This document shows positions 1 to 7,909 of a stretch of DNA of 49,442 nt, piece by piece. The position numbers were made by a program, and so were the translations under genes. The stretch is from Mobilicoccus pelagius NBRC 104925 (lineage in GTDB: Bacteria > Actinomycetota > Actinomycetes > Actinomycetales > Dermatophilaceae). Under the pieces are notes generated by a model. That model saw only the letters and a list, made by a program, of their open reading frames with translations, searched no databases and was not told the origin of the DNA. Each line of letters opens with the position of its first letter. Positions within the stretch are counted from its first letter, which is position 1. The DNA is taken from assembly GCF_000247995.1 (NCBI RefSeq), contig NZ_BAFE01000093.1, positions 1 through 49,442 of the forward strand, in the 5' to 3' direction.

Positions 1-2
1 AC

Positions 3-422
3 CTAGACGTCGCCGCCGACCTCCTCCGGCGTGGCCGCGTCGACAGGATCCTCGTGAGCGGCGACGGCGGATCCGAGCACCACGACGAGCCCGGCGCGAT
101 GCGCCGCCACCTCCTCGCCCGCGGGATCCCCGGCCACCTCGTCGTCACCGACCCTGAGGGACGCGACACGTGGGCGTCGTGCGTGCGGGCCGCCGAGGTC
201 TACGACGTCCACGACGTCGCGCTCGTGAGCCAGACCTACCACCTGCCCCGCGCCCTCGCGCTCGCCCGTGCGGCCGGGCTCGACGCCGTCGGCGTCGGCG
301 ACGACTCGATGCGCACCGCGGCCCCCGCCGTGTGGAACGAGGGCGTCGCACGCGAACGGCTCGCCGCCGTCAAGGCCGGGTACGACGTCCTTACCCGACG
401 TGGTGCCGCCCCGCGCCGCTGA
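3..422 (+). CDS. SanA/YdcF-like (DUF218) protein, 5' end outside the window
   Basis: The frame is open from the window edge, so the N-terminus and any membrane segment are missing. The visible part reads LDVAADLLRRGRVDRILVSG, then a GD-x(6)-DEP-x-AM segment, a TWASC-x-RAAEVY segment and a VSQTYHLPRALALA segment. These are the typical conserved blocks of the SanA/DUF218 family (vancomycin high-temperature exclusion protein type). Family members are inner-membrane-anchored proteins linked to envelope barrier function; the biochemical activity is not settled. The protein ends at RRGAAPRR. The following 206 bp to the PIG-L gene show no gene. An internal ATG near 54 is not the true start, because conserved family sequence lies upstream of it. 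Confidence 0.8.
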   Translation, partial: LDVAADLLRRGRVDRILVSGDGGSEHHDEPGAMRRHLLARGIPGHLVVTDPEGRDTWASCVRAAEVYDVHDVALVSQTYHLPRALALARAAGLDAVGVGDDSMRTAAPAVWNEGVARERLAAVKAGYDVLTRRGAAPRR

Positions 423-628
423 TCCCGGATCGGGCCCCACGGCATCGACACGGCGGTCCCCGTCGGCGGGGTCCCGCACCCGCCCGGGTGGTCGGGGACG
501 ACGGGCGCGCCGCCGACCCCGCGCACCGATCCGCGGCACCGCCCGGCCCCGCCGTCCCCGCGACCGCCCGAGCCCACACGCGTCCTCGTGGCGAATGTCC
601 GAATCACCCGGTGGGTACGGGGGGGTTC

Positions 629-1519
629 ATGACGACGCCGGCGACGCCCCCAGGACACGGTCTCGACGTGTGGGCCGACGTGGTGAGGGCGGCACCGCCG
701 GTCACGCCCGAGGACCTCGCCGACACGGGTGGTGTGACCCTCGTCGTCTCCGCCCACCCCGACGACGAGACGCTCGGCGCAGGGCGACTCCTCGCCCACT
801 GGGCGCGGACCGGGCTCCGGTTACGGGCCGCGTGCCTCACCCGCGGCGACGCGTGCTTCGACCACCTCGCCGACGTCCTGCGCGACCTCGACGCGCCCGC
901 CGACCTCCTCCCCGGCATGGCCGGCCGTCGCGAGGCCGAGTGGCACGCCGCGATGGAGGCCCTCGGCGTCCACGACCGGCATCCGCACGGACTCCCCGAC
1001 GGAGGGCTCGCCGACGACGACGCCCTCGACGTCCTGCGCCGCGTCGCGGACGACGTGACGACGGTGCTCGCCCCGTGGCCGCACGACCCCCACCCCGACC
1101 ACCGCGCCGCGGGCCGCGCCGGGGCGCGCCTCGCCGCCGAGCTCGGGGCCCGGTTCTGCTCCTACCCCGTGTGGATGACGTACTGGGGCGACCCCGCGGA
1201 GGCCGACCCCGGTCTGCGGCGCGTCGCCGCCGACCCCGCGGACGACCACGCCCGCGAGGCGGCCCTCGCCGCGTTCGTCAGCCAGCTCGAGCCTCCGACG
1301 CACGGCATCGGCCCCATCGTGCCGCCCGAGATGCTCGCCCACCACGACACCCCCCTCCTCCACGTCCCCACCGCTCACCACACACCCGACGACGCGCACG
1401 ACGACACGCTCGGCACCACCCCGCACGACACGCCCCACAGCACCCCCGGCACCACCCACGTCGACGACGACGGCCCCGCCCCGGCCCACGGGGCACCCAC
1501 CCCGAAGGAACCGCGATGA
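629..1519 (+). CDS. PIG-L family N-deacetylase
   Basis: A 296-residue zinc-dependent deacetylase of the PIG-L/LmbE family. The metal motif AHPDDE is at residues 42-47, and a second His-rich segment, WPHDPHPDH, supplies the other expected zinc ligands. Family members remove acetyl groups from GlcNAc-type sugars (MshB, PIG-L); the substrate here is unknown. The ATG at 629 was chosen because a G-rich ribosome-binding stretch lies just before it and the domain starts soon after; the frame stays open far upstream without homology. The C-terminal 45 or so residues are a His/Asp/Thr-rich low-complexity tail. The stop overlaps the next start as ATGA, so the gene is translationally coupled to the acyl-CoA dehydrogenase-like gene. 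Confidence 0.88.
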   Translation: MTTPATPPGHGLDVWADVVRAAPPVTPEDLADTGGVTLVVSAHPDDETLGAGRLLAHWARTGLRLRAACLTRGDACFDHLADVLRDLDAPADLLPGMAGRREAEWHAAMEALGVHDRHPHGLPDGGLADDDALDVLRRVADDVTTVLAPWPHDPHPDHRAAGRAGARLAAELGARFCSYPVWMTYWGDPAEADPGLRRVAADPADDHAREAALAAFVSQLEPPTHGIGPIVPPEMLAHHDTPLLHVPTAHHTPDDAHDDTLGTTPHDTPHSTPGTTHVDDDGPAPAHGAPTPKEPR

Positions 1520-2571
1520 CCTCCGCCGACCTCACCACCCTCGTCCCCGCCCCTGCACCCCACGGCTTCCCCGGGGACGACCACCGGCACGAGCTCACGA
1601 CGACCGAGCTCCACGACGCGATGGCGCGCCTCGCGGCCGAGCGCGACTGGGCGACCCTCTCCTGGCCCGAGCTGCTCGACGCCCTCGTCGCCCTCGGCCG
1701 TACCGACGTGCCGCTCTCCCGTCTCACCGAGGGGCACGTCGACGCGGTGCGGATCCTCGGCGAGGCCGGGGCCGGGCCCGTGGCGGGGGCGATGTACGGC
1801 GTGTGGGCCTCCCGCAGCCACGCGACCGGCCTGCGCGCCCGCCGGGACGAGTCCTGTGGCGACGACGCGTGGGTCCTCGACGGGACCCTCCGGTTCGCCT
1901 CCGGCTCAGGCGTGCTCGACCGCGCCCTCGTGCCGGTATGGCTCGACGGGTCGACCTCGGTCCTCGTCGACGTCGCCGTCGACGACTGGACCCCCGACAC
2001 GACCATGTGGCGCACGGGCGCGATGCGCCTCAGCCACTCGCACACGATCCACCTCTCCGACCGCCGCGTGGACGCGCGGCAGGTCGGACCCGAGGGCTGG
2101 TACCTCGGCCGGGCCGGGTTCTTCCCCGGCGGCGTCGGCGTCGCCGCCGTGTGGGCCGGTCTCGGCGCGCGGCTCCTCGACCTCACGGTCGCGGCGACGA
2201 CCTCCGCCCCGCCCAACCCGACCCGTGCGCCCCGGTTCGGGCGGATGCGCGCCGACCTCGCCGCGGCCCTCGCGCTCGTGACGACGGCCGGGCATCGCCT
2301 CGAGACGCTCCTCGCCGACTCCCCCCGCGGGCAGGCCGTGCTCGCCCCGCAGGAGCTCGTCGCGCAGGTGCACGACCTGTCGACGGAGGTCCGCGCTGGC
2401 GTCGCGACGGCCGTGCTTCTCCTCGCCGAGGAGGCCCGCCGCATCGTCGGGCCCGCCGGACTCGCCTACGACGAGGACCTCACCGCCGCCCTCCACGACA
2501 CCGAGCTCTACCTGCGCCAGCAGAACCCCGACTCCGACGCCGCCCACCTGGGTCGATGGGCCGCGTCGTGA
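1516..2571 (+). CDS. acyl-CoA dehydrogenase-like flavoprotein
   Basis: A 351-residue protein with the acyl-CoA dehydrogenase fold: a helical N-terminal region, a middle region with GDDAWVLDGTLRFASGSG resembling the flavin/substrate-binding beta domain, and a helical C-terminal region (LRQQNPDSDAAHLGRWA). It is shorter than classical enzymes of about 380 residues. In the PIG-L/glycosyltransferase clusters that I know from other bacteria, a divergent member of this family is always present and its substrate is unknown. The ATG lies in the stop of the PIG-L gene (ATGA overlap), and its own stop overlaps the candidate GTG of the glycosyltransferase (GTGA). I see no clearly placed catalytic Glu, so dehydrogenase activity is not assured. 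Confidence 0.82.
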   Translation: MTSADLTTLVPAPAPHGFPGDDHRHELTTTELHDAMARLAAERDWATLSWPELLDALVALGRTDVPLSRLTEGHVDAVRILGEAGAGPVAGAMYGVWASRSHATGLRARRDESCGDDAWVLDGTLRFASGSGVLDRALVPVWLDGSTSVLVDVAVDDWTPDTTMWRTGAMRLSHSHTIHLSDRRVDARQVGPEGWYLGRAGFFPGGVGVAAVWAGLGARLLDLTVAATTSAPPNPTRAPRFGRMRADLAAALALVTTAGHRLETLLADSPRGQAVLAPQELVAQVHDLSTEVRAGVATAVLLLAEEARRIVGPAGLAYDEDLTAALHDTELYLRQQNPDSDAAHLGRWAAS

Positions 2572-3569
2572 CCCCCACGGCCGCGCGGGACGTCTCGATC
2601 CGGCAGAGCCCGCACGCGCCGCCCCCCGTCGCAGGCGGGCCCGCCGGGCCTCCCCGCGCCGCCGGGATCGAGGATGCCGCCTCCCGCACCGACCGGCGCC
2701 CGGGCGAGGGCGAGGGGCCGGTCGACGTCGTCGTCGCGATCCCCGCGCACGACGAGGAGGCGTACATCGCCTCGTGCCTCGCGAGCGTGACCCGGGCTCT
2801 CGCACATGCCCATCGCGTCGGGACCGTGCGCGCCGCGCGGATCCTCGTCTCGGCGCATCGGTGCGGCGACGACACCGCCGCGCGCGCACACGTCGCCCTC
2901 ACCGGGCTGCCGTCGTGGTGCGCCGGGGAGGTCGTGGTCGACGAGATGCCCCCGCCTGTCGGTGCCGTGCGACACCGCCTCCTCGCCCGGGCCGACGACC
3001 TGCCCGGTACGACGTGGATGTTCTCCACAGATGCGGACTCCCGCGTGCCGCTCGACTGGGTCACGGAGATGCTCGCCGCCGCCCACCCCACGGGCGGCCC
3101 CCGGGCCGCGGCCGTCGCCGGACTCGTCGACGTCGAGCACTGGCACGCCGACCCGGCCGCGCGGGAGGCGTACACGCGGCTCGTCGAGGCGGGCCTCACG
3201 CCCACCGGGCACGGGCACGTCTACGCGGCGAACCTCGTCGTGCGGCTCGCGGACTACCGCGCCGTCGGCGGGTTCCCGGCCCCCGAGCACGGCGAGGAAC
3301 ACGGGCTCGTCGCCGCGCTGCGCGCCTCCGGGCGCCACGTCGCGACGCCGCGCCACCCGTCGGTCGCGACCTCCGGCCGCACCCCCGGTCGCGCCGCGCA
3401 CGGTCTCGGTGAACTCCTCGCCCGCATCGCCGAGGGTGCCACCTCACGGACGACGCGAACGGCACGGACGCCTCCGCCCCGCCACCGCCCGACCGCCCAC
3501 TCGGCGTCGTCGCCCGAACCCGGCCGGGGGATGATGTCACTGATGACGTCGTCGGATCGGGGCTCATGA
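2568..3569 (+). CDS. family 2 glycosyltransferase
   Basis: A 333-residue GT-A glycosyltransferase. The N-terminal nucleotide-sugar-binding strand reads VDVVVAIPAHDEEAYI, followed by TDADSR (the DxD-like metal motif) and the acceptor region YAANLVVRLADYRAVGGFP. The GTG at 2568 overlaps the previous stop; an in-frame ATG at 2556 is an alternative. About 45 residues precede the domain, and the C-terminal 40 residues are Thr/Arg/Pro-rich and probably disordered. It forms a three-gene overlapping operon with the PIG-L deacetylase and the acyl-CoA dehydrogenase-like protein, which suggests that the three modify one glycan or glycolipid. No membrane segment is visible. Confidence 0.85.
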   Translation: MTPTAARDVSIRQSPHAPPPVAGGPAGPPRAAGIEDAASRTDRRPGEGEGPVDVVVAIPAHDEEAYIASCLASVTRALAHAHRVGTVRAARILVSAHRCGDDTAARAHVALTGLPSWCAGEVVVDEMPPPVGAVRHRLLARADDLPGTTWMFSTDADSRVPLDWVTEMLAAAHPTGGPRAAAVAGLVDVEHWHADPAAREAYTRLVEAGLTPTGHGHVYAANLVVRLADYRAVGGFPAPEHGEEHGLVAALRASGRHVATPRHPSVATSGRTPGRAAHGLGELLARIAEGATSRTTRTARTPPPRHRPTAHSASSPEPGRGMMSLMTSSDRGS

Positions 3570-3592
3570 CACCGGCGACGATGACGTCGTCG
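3542..3592. repeat. 13-bp direct repeat at the glycosyltransferase stop
   Basis: GATGACGTCGTCG occurs at 3542-3554 and again at 3580-3592. The first copy lies in the last codons of the glycosyltransferase gene and the second in the leader of the methyltransferase gene. The second copy also has short inverted arms (CGACGA / TCGTCG). Asp-rich codons make such words common in this genome, so a regulatory role is only a possibility. Confidence 0.4.
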
Positions 3593-3624
3593 ATGATCTC
3601 ATCCGCCCCCGTGGAAGGACTCCC

Positions 3625-4233
3625 GTGACCCGTCGCCGCACCCTGTGGGAAGAGCGTCTCGCGCAGAACCCACACCATTCGACCTGGTACATCTCCCGGT
3701 GGGAGACGATGCGGGCCGCCGGTGACGACATCGTCGGCGAGGCCCGCACGATCGACGCGATGGTCCCGCGCGGGTCGCGGATCCTCGACGCCGGATGCGG
3801 GCAGGGCCGGGTCGGCGGGCACCTCTCCACCCAGGGGCACACCGTCGTCGGCGTCGACGTCGATCCCGCGCTCGTCGCCGCGGCCGCCGAGCAGTTCCCC
3901 GACGCGACGTGGCGGCAGGGCGACCTCGCCGAGCTCGACCTCCCCGCCGCCGGCATCGTCGAACCGTTCGACGCGATCGTGTGCGCCGGCAACGTCGTCA
4001 CGTTCGCCGCACCGGGCACCCAGGTCGAGATCCTCCGCCGCTTCGCCGCCCACCTCGCCCCGCAGGGCCGGGCCGTCGTCGGGTTCGGCGCGGGCCGCGG
4101 GTACGACTTCGACCAGTTCTTCCGCGACGCGACGCGCGCGGGCCTCGCCGTCGACCTCCGCCTCGCGAGCTGGGACCTCCGCCCGTTCACCGACGACTCC
4201 GGCTTCCTCGTCGCCGTCCTCCGTCACGCCTGA
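3625..4233 (+). CDS. class I SAM-dependent methyltransferase
   Basis: A 202-residue single-domain methyltransferase. Motif I reads ILDAGCGQGRVGGHL (about residues 53-67), followed by the acidic strand end VVGVDVDPALV and the post-motif DAIVCAGNVV. The GTG start at 3625 is preceded by a good ribosome-binding site, GGAAGGA, at 3613-3619. It lies 55 bp downstream of the glycosyltransferase. It resembles small stand-alone actinobacterial methyltransferases rather than the NodS-like enzyme usually joined to PIG-L, so co-function with the upstream operon is uncertain. The substrate is unknown. Confidence 0.85.
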   Translation: MTRRRTLWEERLAQNPHHSTWYISRWETMRAAGDDIVGEARTIDAMVPRGSRILDAGCGQGRVGGHLSTQGHTVVGVDVDPALVAAAAEQFPDATWRQGDLAELDLPAAGIVEPFDAIVCAGNVVTFAAPGTQVEILRRFAAHLAPQGRAVVGFGAGRGYDFDQFFRDATRAGLAVDLRLASWDLRPFTDDSGFLVAVLRHA

Positions 4234-4369
4234 CGCCCGACCGAGCCGCTCCACGGTCCGATCGTCCTGCCCCGGCCGTGCTCGCGAGATCGCGCCGACC
4301 CACCCGAATCGGCGACACCTCCCACCCGAGGTGCAGGCCGCCGACCCCGAATCGCCGGATGGTGAGCGA

Positions 4370-4392
4370 CGGATCGGGTGACACCCGATCCG
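4370..4392. terminator. bidirectional terminator-like hairpin
   Basis: A perfect 11-bp inverted repeat (CGGATCGGGTG / CACCCGATCCG) is centred on A4381, in the space between two convergent genes. Its position fits shared termination of the methyltransferase and the dehydrogenase, although it is closer to the former. There is no clear T-run, as is common in actinomycetes. Confidence 0.5.
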
Positions 4393-4434
4393 CTCGACCC
4401 CACGTCACCCGCCCGCTGCGGCGGGGACAGGAGG

Positions 4435-4572
4435 TCAGCGTTCACCCGCAGGTGCGGCGCCCGCCCGCACGGCGCGGCGACGGTGGTGGCCGGCAAGGAC
4501 GGGGGCGACGAGCAGCACGAGGACGACCGCCCACGACCTCGCCCCACCGTCACCCCACCGTTCGGATCCCAC
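4435..4572 (-). CDS. possible 45-residue membrane peptide
   Basis: In the otherwise empty 446-bp convergent gap 4234-4679, the minus strand has a short frame from a GTG at 4572. It encodes a basic N-terminus, one hydrophobic stretch (WAVVLVLLVAPVLAG) and a basic tail. Third codon positions are GC-rich, but no ribosome-binding site precedes the start and I recognise no homolog. It could be a single-pass peptide or chance. The rest of the gap shows nothing besides the 4370-4392 hairpin. Confidence 0.22.
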   Translation of the reverse strand: MGSERWGDGGARSWAVVLVLLVAPVLAGHHRRRAVRAGAAPAGER

Positions 4573-4679
4573 GACGGACGACGGCGGCGGCCCGGGGTGC
4601 GCGGTCGAACGCCCGCCCACCCCGTCCACGATCCGGGCCGAACGGTCGACGAGCCGTCGCCGATCCCGCGAGGCGCGCG

Positions 4680-5726
4680 TCAGAGCAGGTCGAGGAGGGC
4701 GCGGGTGACCTCGGTCGTCGTCGCGCCGCCGCCGAGGTCGGGGGTGCGGGGGCCGTCGGTCAGGAGGCGTTCCATGGCGCGGATGACGTCGGATGCGGCG
4801 TCGTCGTGGCCGAGGTGGTCGAGCATGAGCGCCGCCGCCCACACCGTGCCGAGGGGGTTCGCGATGCCCTGCCCGGCGATGTCGGGGGCCGAGCCGTGCA
4901 CGGGCTCGAACATCGATGGGTTGCGTCGTTCGGGGTCGATGTTGCCGCTGGGGGCGATGCCGATCGACCCTGCGACGCCGGCGGCGAGGTCGGAGAGGAT
5001 GTCGCCGAAGAGGTTGGAGGCGACGATGACGTCGTACTTGCGGGAGTCGAGGACGAGCTTGGCCGCGAGGGCGTCGATGTGCTCGGACTCCCAACTCACC
5101 GAGGGGCGTTCGGCGCAGCGTTCCTCGACGATCTCGTCCCAGAACGGCATCGTGTGGATGAGCCCGTTGCTCTTCGTCGCCGACGTGAGGCTACGGCCGC
5201 GTTCGTCGGCGAGGTCGAGGGCGTAGTCGACGACGCGGGTGATGCCGCGGCGGGAGAACACGGACTCCTGCACGGCGAACTCATCCGGGGTGCCGGAGAA
5301 CATGCGGCCGCCGACCTCGCTGTACTCGCCCTCGGTGTTCTCGCGGACGATGACGAGGTCGGTGCCGCTGGCGTCGCGGAGCGGGCCGGGCACGCCCTCG
5401 AACACCCGCACCGGGCGGAGGTTGACGTACTGGTCGAACGCGCGGCGGATCGGGATGAGCAGCCCCCACAGCGACACGTGGTCGGGCACGCCGGGGTAGC
5501 CGACGGCGCCGAGGAGGATCGCGTCGTGCTCGCGGAGCCGGTCGAGCCCGTCGGGCGGCATCATCGCGCCCTCGCGGGTGAACCGTTCGCACGACCAGTC
5601 GAACCCGGTGAATCGGAACTCGAGGTCGTGGGCGGCGCCGACGGCCTCGAGCACCTCGCACGCGGCGGGGACCACCTCCGTGCCGATACCGTCTCCGGGG
5701 ATGCACGCGATGCGGTACGTCGTCAT
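4680..5726 (-). CDS. tartrate dehydrogenase / D-malate dehydrogenase (decarboxylating)
   Basis: A 348-residue member of the isocitrate/isopropylmalate dehydrogenase family, of the TtuC/DmlA subgroup. It begins MTTYRIACIPGDGIGTEVVP and contains FDQYVNLRPVRVFEG, RENTEGEYSEVGG, SATKSNG (catalytic Lys region) and NLFGDILSDLAAGVAGS. The WSCERFTREGAMMP segment and the short length favour tartrate/D-malate over leucine biosynthesis. The expected reaction is NAD-dependent oxidation (and decarboxylation) of tartrate or D-malate with Mn2+ or Mg2+. The start at 5726 has a G6 stretch immediately upstream on the coding strand; the frame extends further upstream without homology. It stands alone and is divergent from the next gene. 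Confidence 0.88.
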   Translation of the reverse strand: MTTYRIACIPGDGIGTEVVPAACEVLEAVGAAHDLEFRFTGFDWSCERFTREGAMMPPDGLDRLREHDAILLGAVGYPGVPDHVSLWGLLIPIRRAFDQYVNLRPVRVFEGVPGPLRDASGTDLVIVRENTEGEYSEVGGRMFSGTPDEFAVQESVFSRRGITRVVDYALDLADERGRSLTSATKSNGLIHTMPFWDEIVEERCAERPSVSWESEHIDALAAKLVLDSRKYDVIVASNLFGDILSDLAAGVAGSIGIAPSGNIDPERRNPSMFEPVHGSAPDIAGQGIANPLGTVWAAALMLDHLGHDDAASDVIRAMERLLTDGPRTPDLGGGATTTEVTRALLDLL

Positions 5727-6025
5727 CCCCCCATGGTGGCAACTCGGGGCGGCGCCCGCCTGTCTGATCGCCGACAAGACCGGCCGCCGGACGCGGCGGG
5801 GTCGGGAACCGACCGGGCGGCGCGGAGGCTGCGGGTGGGACACAGGCGCGGCCGGACCCGCCGGAGGTGCGGGAGGCACGGGCGCCACCACGCGGACCTC
5901 ACGACGCGGGGGCCGTCTCGTGCAGGGGTGACGGCGGCGGGACGTCGGCGCCGGGCCCCGACCGTCGTGGCCGGTGCACGGATGCCGGCGCGCGGACGAC
6001 GAGCGGCGCGGGTGATGATGGCGCC
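5727..6025. other. divergent intergenic region, no gene seen
   Basis: A 299-bp GC-rich spacer between two divergent genes. It must carry both promoters, but I could not identify a convincing -35/-10 pair or an operator. No small gene stands out. Confidence 0.4.
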
Positions 6026-6751
6026 ATGCGCATTCTCGGCCCCTCGGCTCTGCTCTCCGCCGCCTCGACGATCCGTGACGAGGTCACGGACGTCGTGCTC
6101 GACATCCCGGGCACCGTCGGCGACGTGCTCGACCTCGTCACCCGCGCAGGCGAGATGCTCGACCGCGTCGACGGTCTCCTCGGCCGGGCGGAGGAGATGC
6201 TCGCCCGCGGCGAGGCGGCGATCGAGGCGGCGGAGTCGATGCTCGACGCCGGGGACCGTCTCCTCGTCCGCGCCGACGTCGCCATCGGCGGTGCCGAGCG
6301 GACGGCGGCCGCCGCGGCGTCGACGGTCGTCGAGGTGCAACGCACGAACGCAGAGGCGTCGGCGACGGCGCAGGCGGCGTCGCTCACCGCGGCCGACGCG
6401 GCGGCACTCGTGCAGCGCACCGACGCGCTGCTCTCGCCGTGGGAGCCCGTCTCCGCCGAGGCCGCGCCCGTCGTCGCCCGGTTCGTGGAGCACGTCGACC
6501 CCGACGAGGTGGTCGCTCTCGTCGGCATCGTCGACCGGCTGCCCGTCCTCCTCCACCACCTCGAGGACGACGTCCTGCCGATGCTCGGTCGGCTCGACCA
6601 GGTCGGGCCGGACGTCCACGAGATCCTCCAGACCGTCCACGAGATGACCAAGGCGCTCGCCGGCCTGCCGGGCGCCGGAATCCTCAAGCGTCGCGGCGAA
6701 CGCAAGGAGGAGGAGAACTTCCGGGGCGAACCGGGCCCTCCTCGCCTCTGA
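6026..6751 (+). CDS. helical protein of unknown function
   Basis: A 241-residue protein that I do not recognise. After an N-terminal stretch (LLSAASTIRDEVTDVVLDIP) it has a long Ala/Glu/Val-rich amphipathic region, about residues 35-140. Repeated motifs such as ARGEAAIEAAESMLDAGDRL are compatible with a coiled coil or helical bundle. A second helical segment around DEVVALVGIVDRLPVLLHHL is followed by a charged C-terminus (RRGERKEEEN). There is no signal peptide or membrane helix. The ATG at 6026 was chosen because upstream sequence in the frame is not protein-like. It may share a transcript with the nitronate monooxygenase gene 86 bp downstream. Confidence 0.75.
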   Translation: MRILGPSALLSAASTIRDEVTDVVLDIPGTVGDVLDLVTRAGEMLDRVDGLLGRAEEMLARGEAAIEAAESMLDAGDRLLVRADVAIGGAERTAAAAASTVVEVQRTNAEASATAQAASLTAADAAALVQRTDALLSPWEPVSAEAAPVVARFVEHVDPDEVVALVGIVDRLPVLLHHLEDDVLPMLGRLDQVGPDVHEILQTVHEMTKALAGLPGAGILKRRGERKEEENFRGEPGPPRL

Positions 6752-6837
6752 CGACCCGCGCCCCGTCCCGCTCGACAGGGGGGACGGGACCGCCCGGGGA
6801 CGCCGCCCGGCCGCGTCCCTCTGGCACAGTGGGGCGC

Positions 6838-7899
6838 ATGGCTGCAGCGATCGACATGCCGGTGACGTCTCGACCGATCGTCGTCGCCCCCATGGCGGGT
6901 GGCCCCTCGGGGCCGGATCTCGTCGTCGCGGCGGGCGGGGCGGGCGCACTCGGGATGCTCGCGGCCGGATACAAGCGGCCGGCCGACGTCGTCGCCGAGA
7001 TCGCCGAGGTGCAGGAACGTCTCGACGGCCCGTTCGGCGTCAACGTCTTCGTGCCCGCGGCGGCCGCCTGGTCGCGGCAGCGTGTCGATCCGGCGTCGAC
7101 CGACACGGAGGCCCGACTGCAGGCCGACCGGGTGGCTCTCGAGGCGTTCCGGGATCTCCTCGCCCAGAACGGGGCCCACGTGTCCGTCCCCGGCCTCGAC
7201 ACCGGTGACCACTACGAGGACAAGCTCGACGTCGTCGAGGCGGCACGGGTGCCCCTCGTGTCGTTCACGTTCGGATGCCCCCACCCGGAGATCGTCGACC
7301 GGCTCCACGCGTCGGGGATCTGCGTCGCCGTCACGGTGACGACGACGGAGGAGGCGAGGACCTCCGCCGAGGCCGGTGCCGACATCCTCGTCGTCCAGGG
7401 GTACGAGGCGGGCGGCCACCGCGGCACGCACCGGGCCGCCGCCACCCCCAACCAGCTCGACCACCTCGCGCTGCTGCCGATGCTCACCGACGTCGGTCTG
7501 CCCCTCGTCGCCGCCGGCGGGATCACGACGTCCGGCGACACCCGGCGGGCCCTCGCCTCGGGCGCCGTGGCGGTGCAGGCGGGCACGGCGTTCCTCCTCA
7601 GCGACGAGGCCGGCACGAGCGCCGCCCACCGCATGGGTCTCACCGACCCGCGGCTGGGCTCGTGCGTCACCCGCGCCTTCACCGGTCGCCCCGCGCGCGG
7701 CCTGCGCAACGGGTTCGTCGAGCGGTACGACGAGTACGCGCCCGCGGTCTACCCGGGCGTCGACACGATGACGAAGCCGTTGCGTGCCGAGGCCGCCCGG
7801 CAGGGCGACATCGACGGGATCTCCGTGTGGGCGGGCGCCGGCTGGCGGGCCGCACGCGAGGCCCCCGCCGCGGAGATCGTCGAGGCCCTCGCGCCGTGA
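6838..7899 (+). CDS. nitronate monooxygenase (2-nitropropane dioxygenase family)
   Basis: A 353-residue FMN-dependent TIM-barrel enzyme. It has the N-terminal FMN segment VVAPMAGGPSGPDLV, the glycine-rich loop QGYEAGGHRGTH that contains the catalytic His of the family, and the phosphate-binding segment PLVAAGGITTSGDTRRAL followed by GAVAVQAGTAFLL. The family oxidises alkyl nitronates such as propionate-3-nitronate and detoxifies nitro compounds. The ATG at 6838 follows a short GC-rich leader. The gene ends 10 bp before the convergent GH26-like gene, so the two transcripts must overlap or share a terminator. Confidence 0.9.
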   Translation: MAAAIDMPVTSRPIVVAPMAGGPSGPDLVVAAGGAGALGMLAAGYKRPADVVAEIAEVQERLDGPFGVNVFVPAAAAWSRQRVDPASTDTEARLQADRVALEAFRDLLAQNGAHVSVPGLDTGDHYEDKLDVVEAARVPLVSFTFGCPHPEIVDRLHASGICVAVTVTTTEEARTSAEAGADILVVQGYEAGGHRGTHRAAATPNQLDHLALLPMLTDVGLPLVAAGGITTSGDTRRALASGAVAVQAGTAFLLSDEAGTSAAHRMGLTDPRLGSCVTRAFTGRPARGLRNGFVERYDEYAPAVYPGVDTMTKPLRAEAARQGDIDGISVWAGAGWRAAREAPAAEIVEALAP

Positions 7900-7909
7900 A
7901 TCCTGCGCC

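Noticed and set aside
3795-6647. A 950-residue plus-strand open frame
   Set aside because: It runs across a methyltransferase, a gap and an antisense dehydrogenase; it is Arg/Pro-rich and has no domain. It is a by-product of high GC content.
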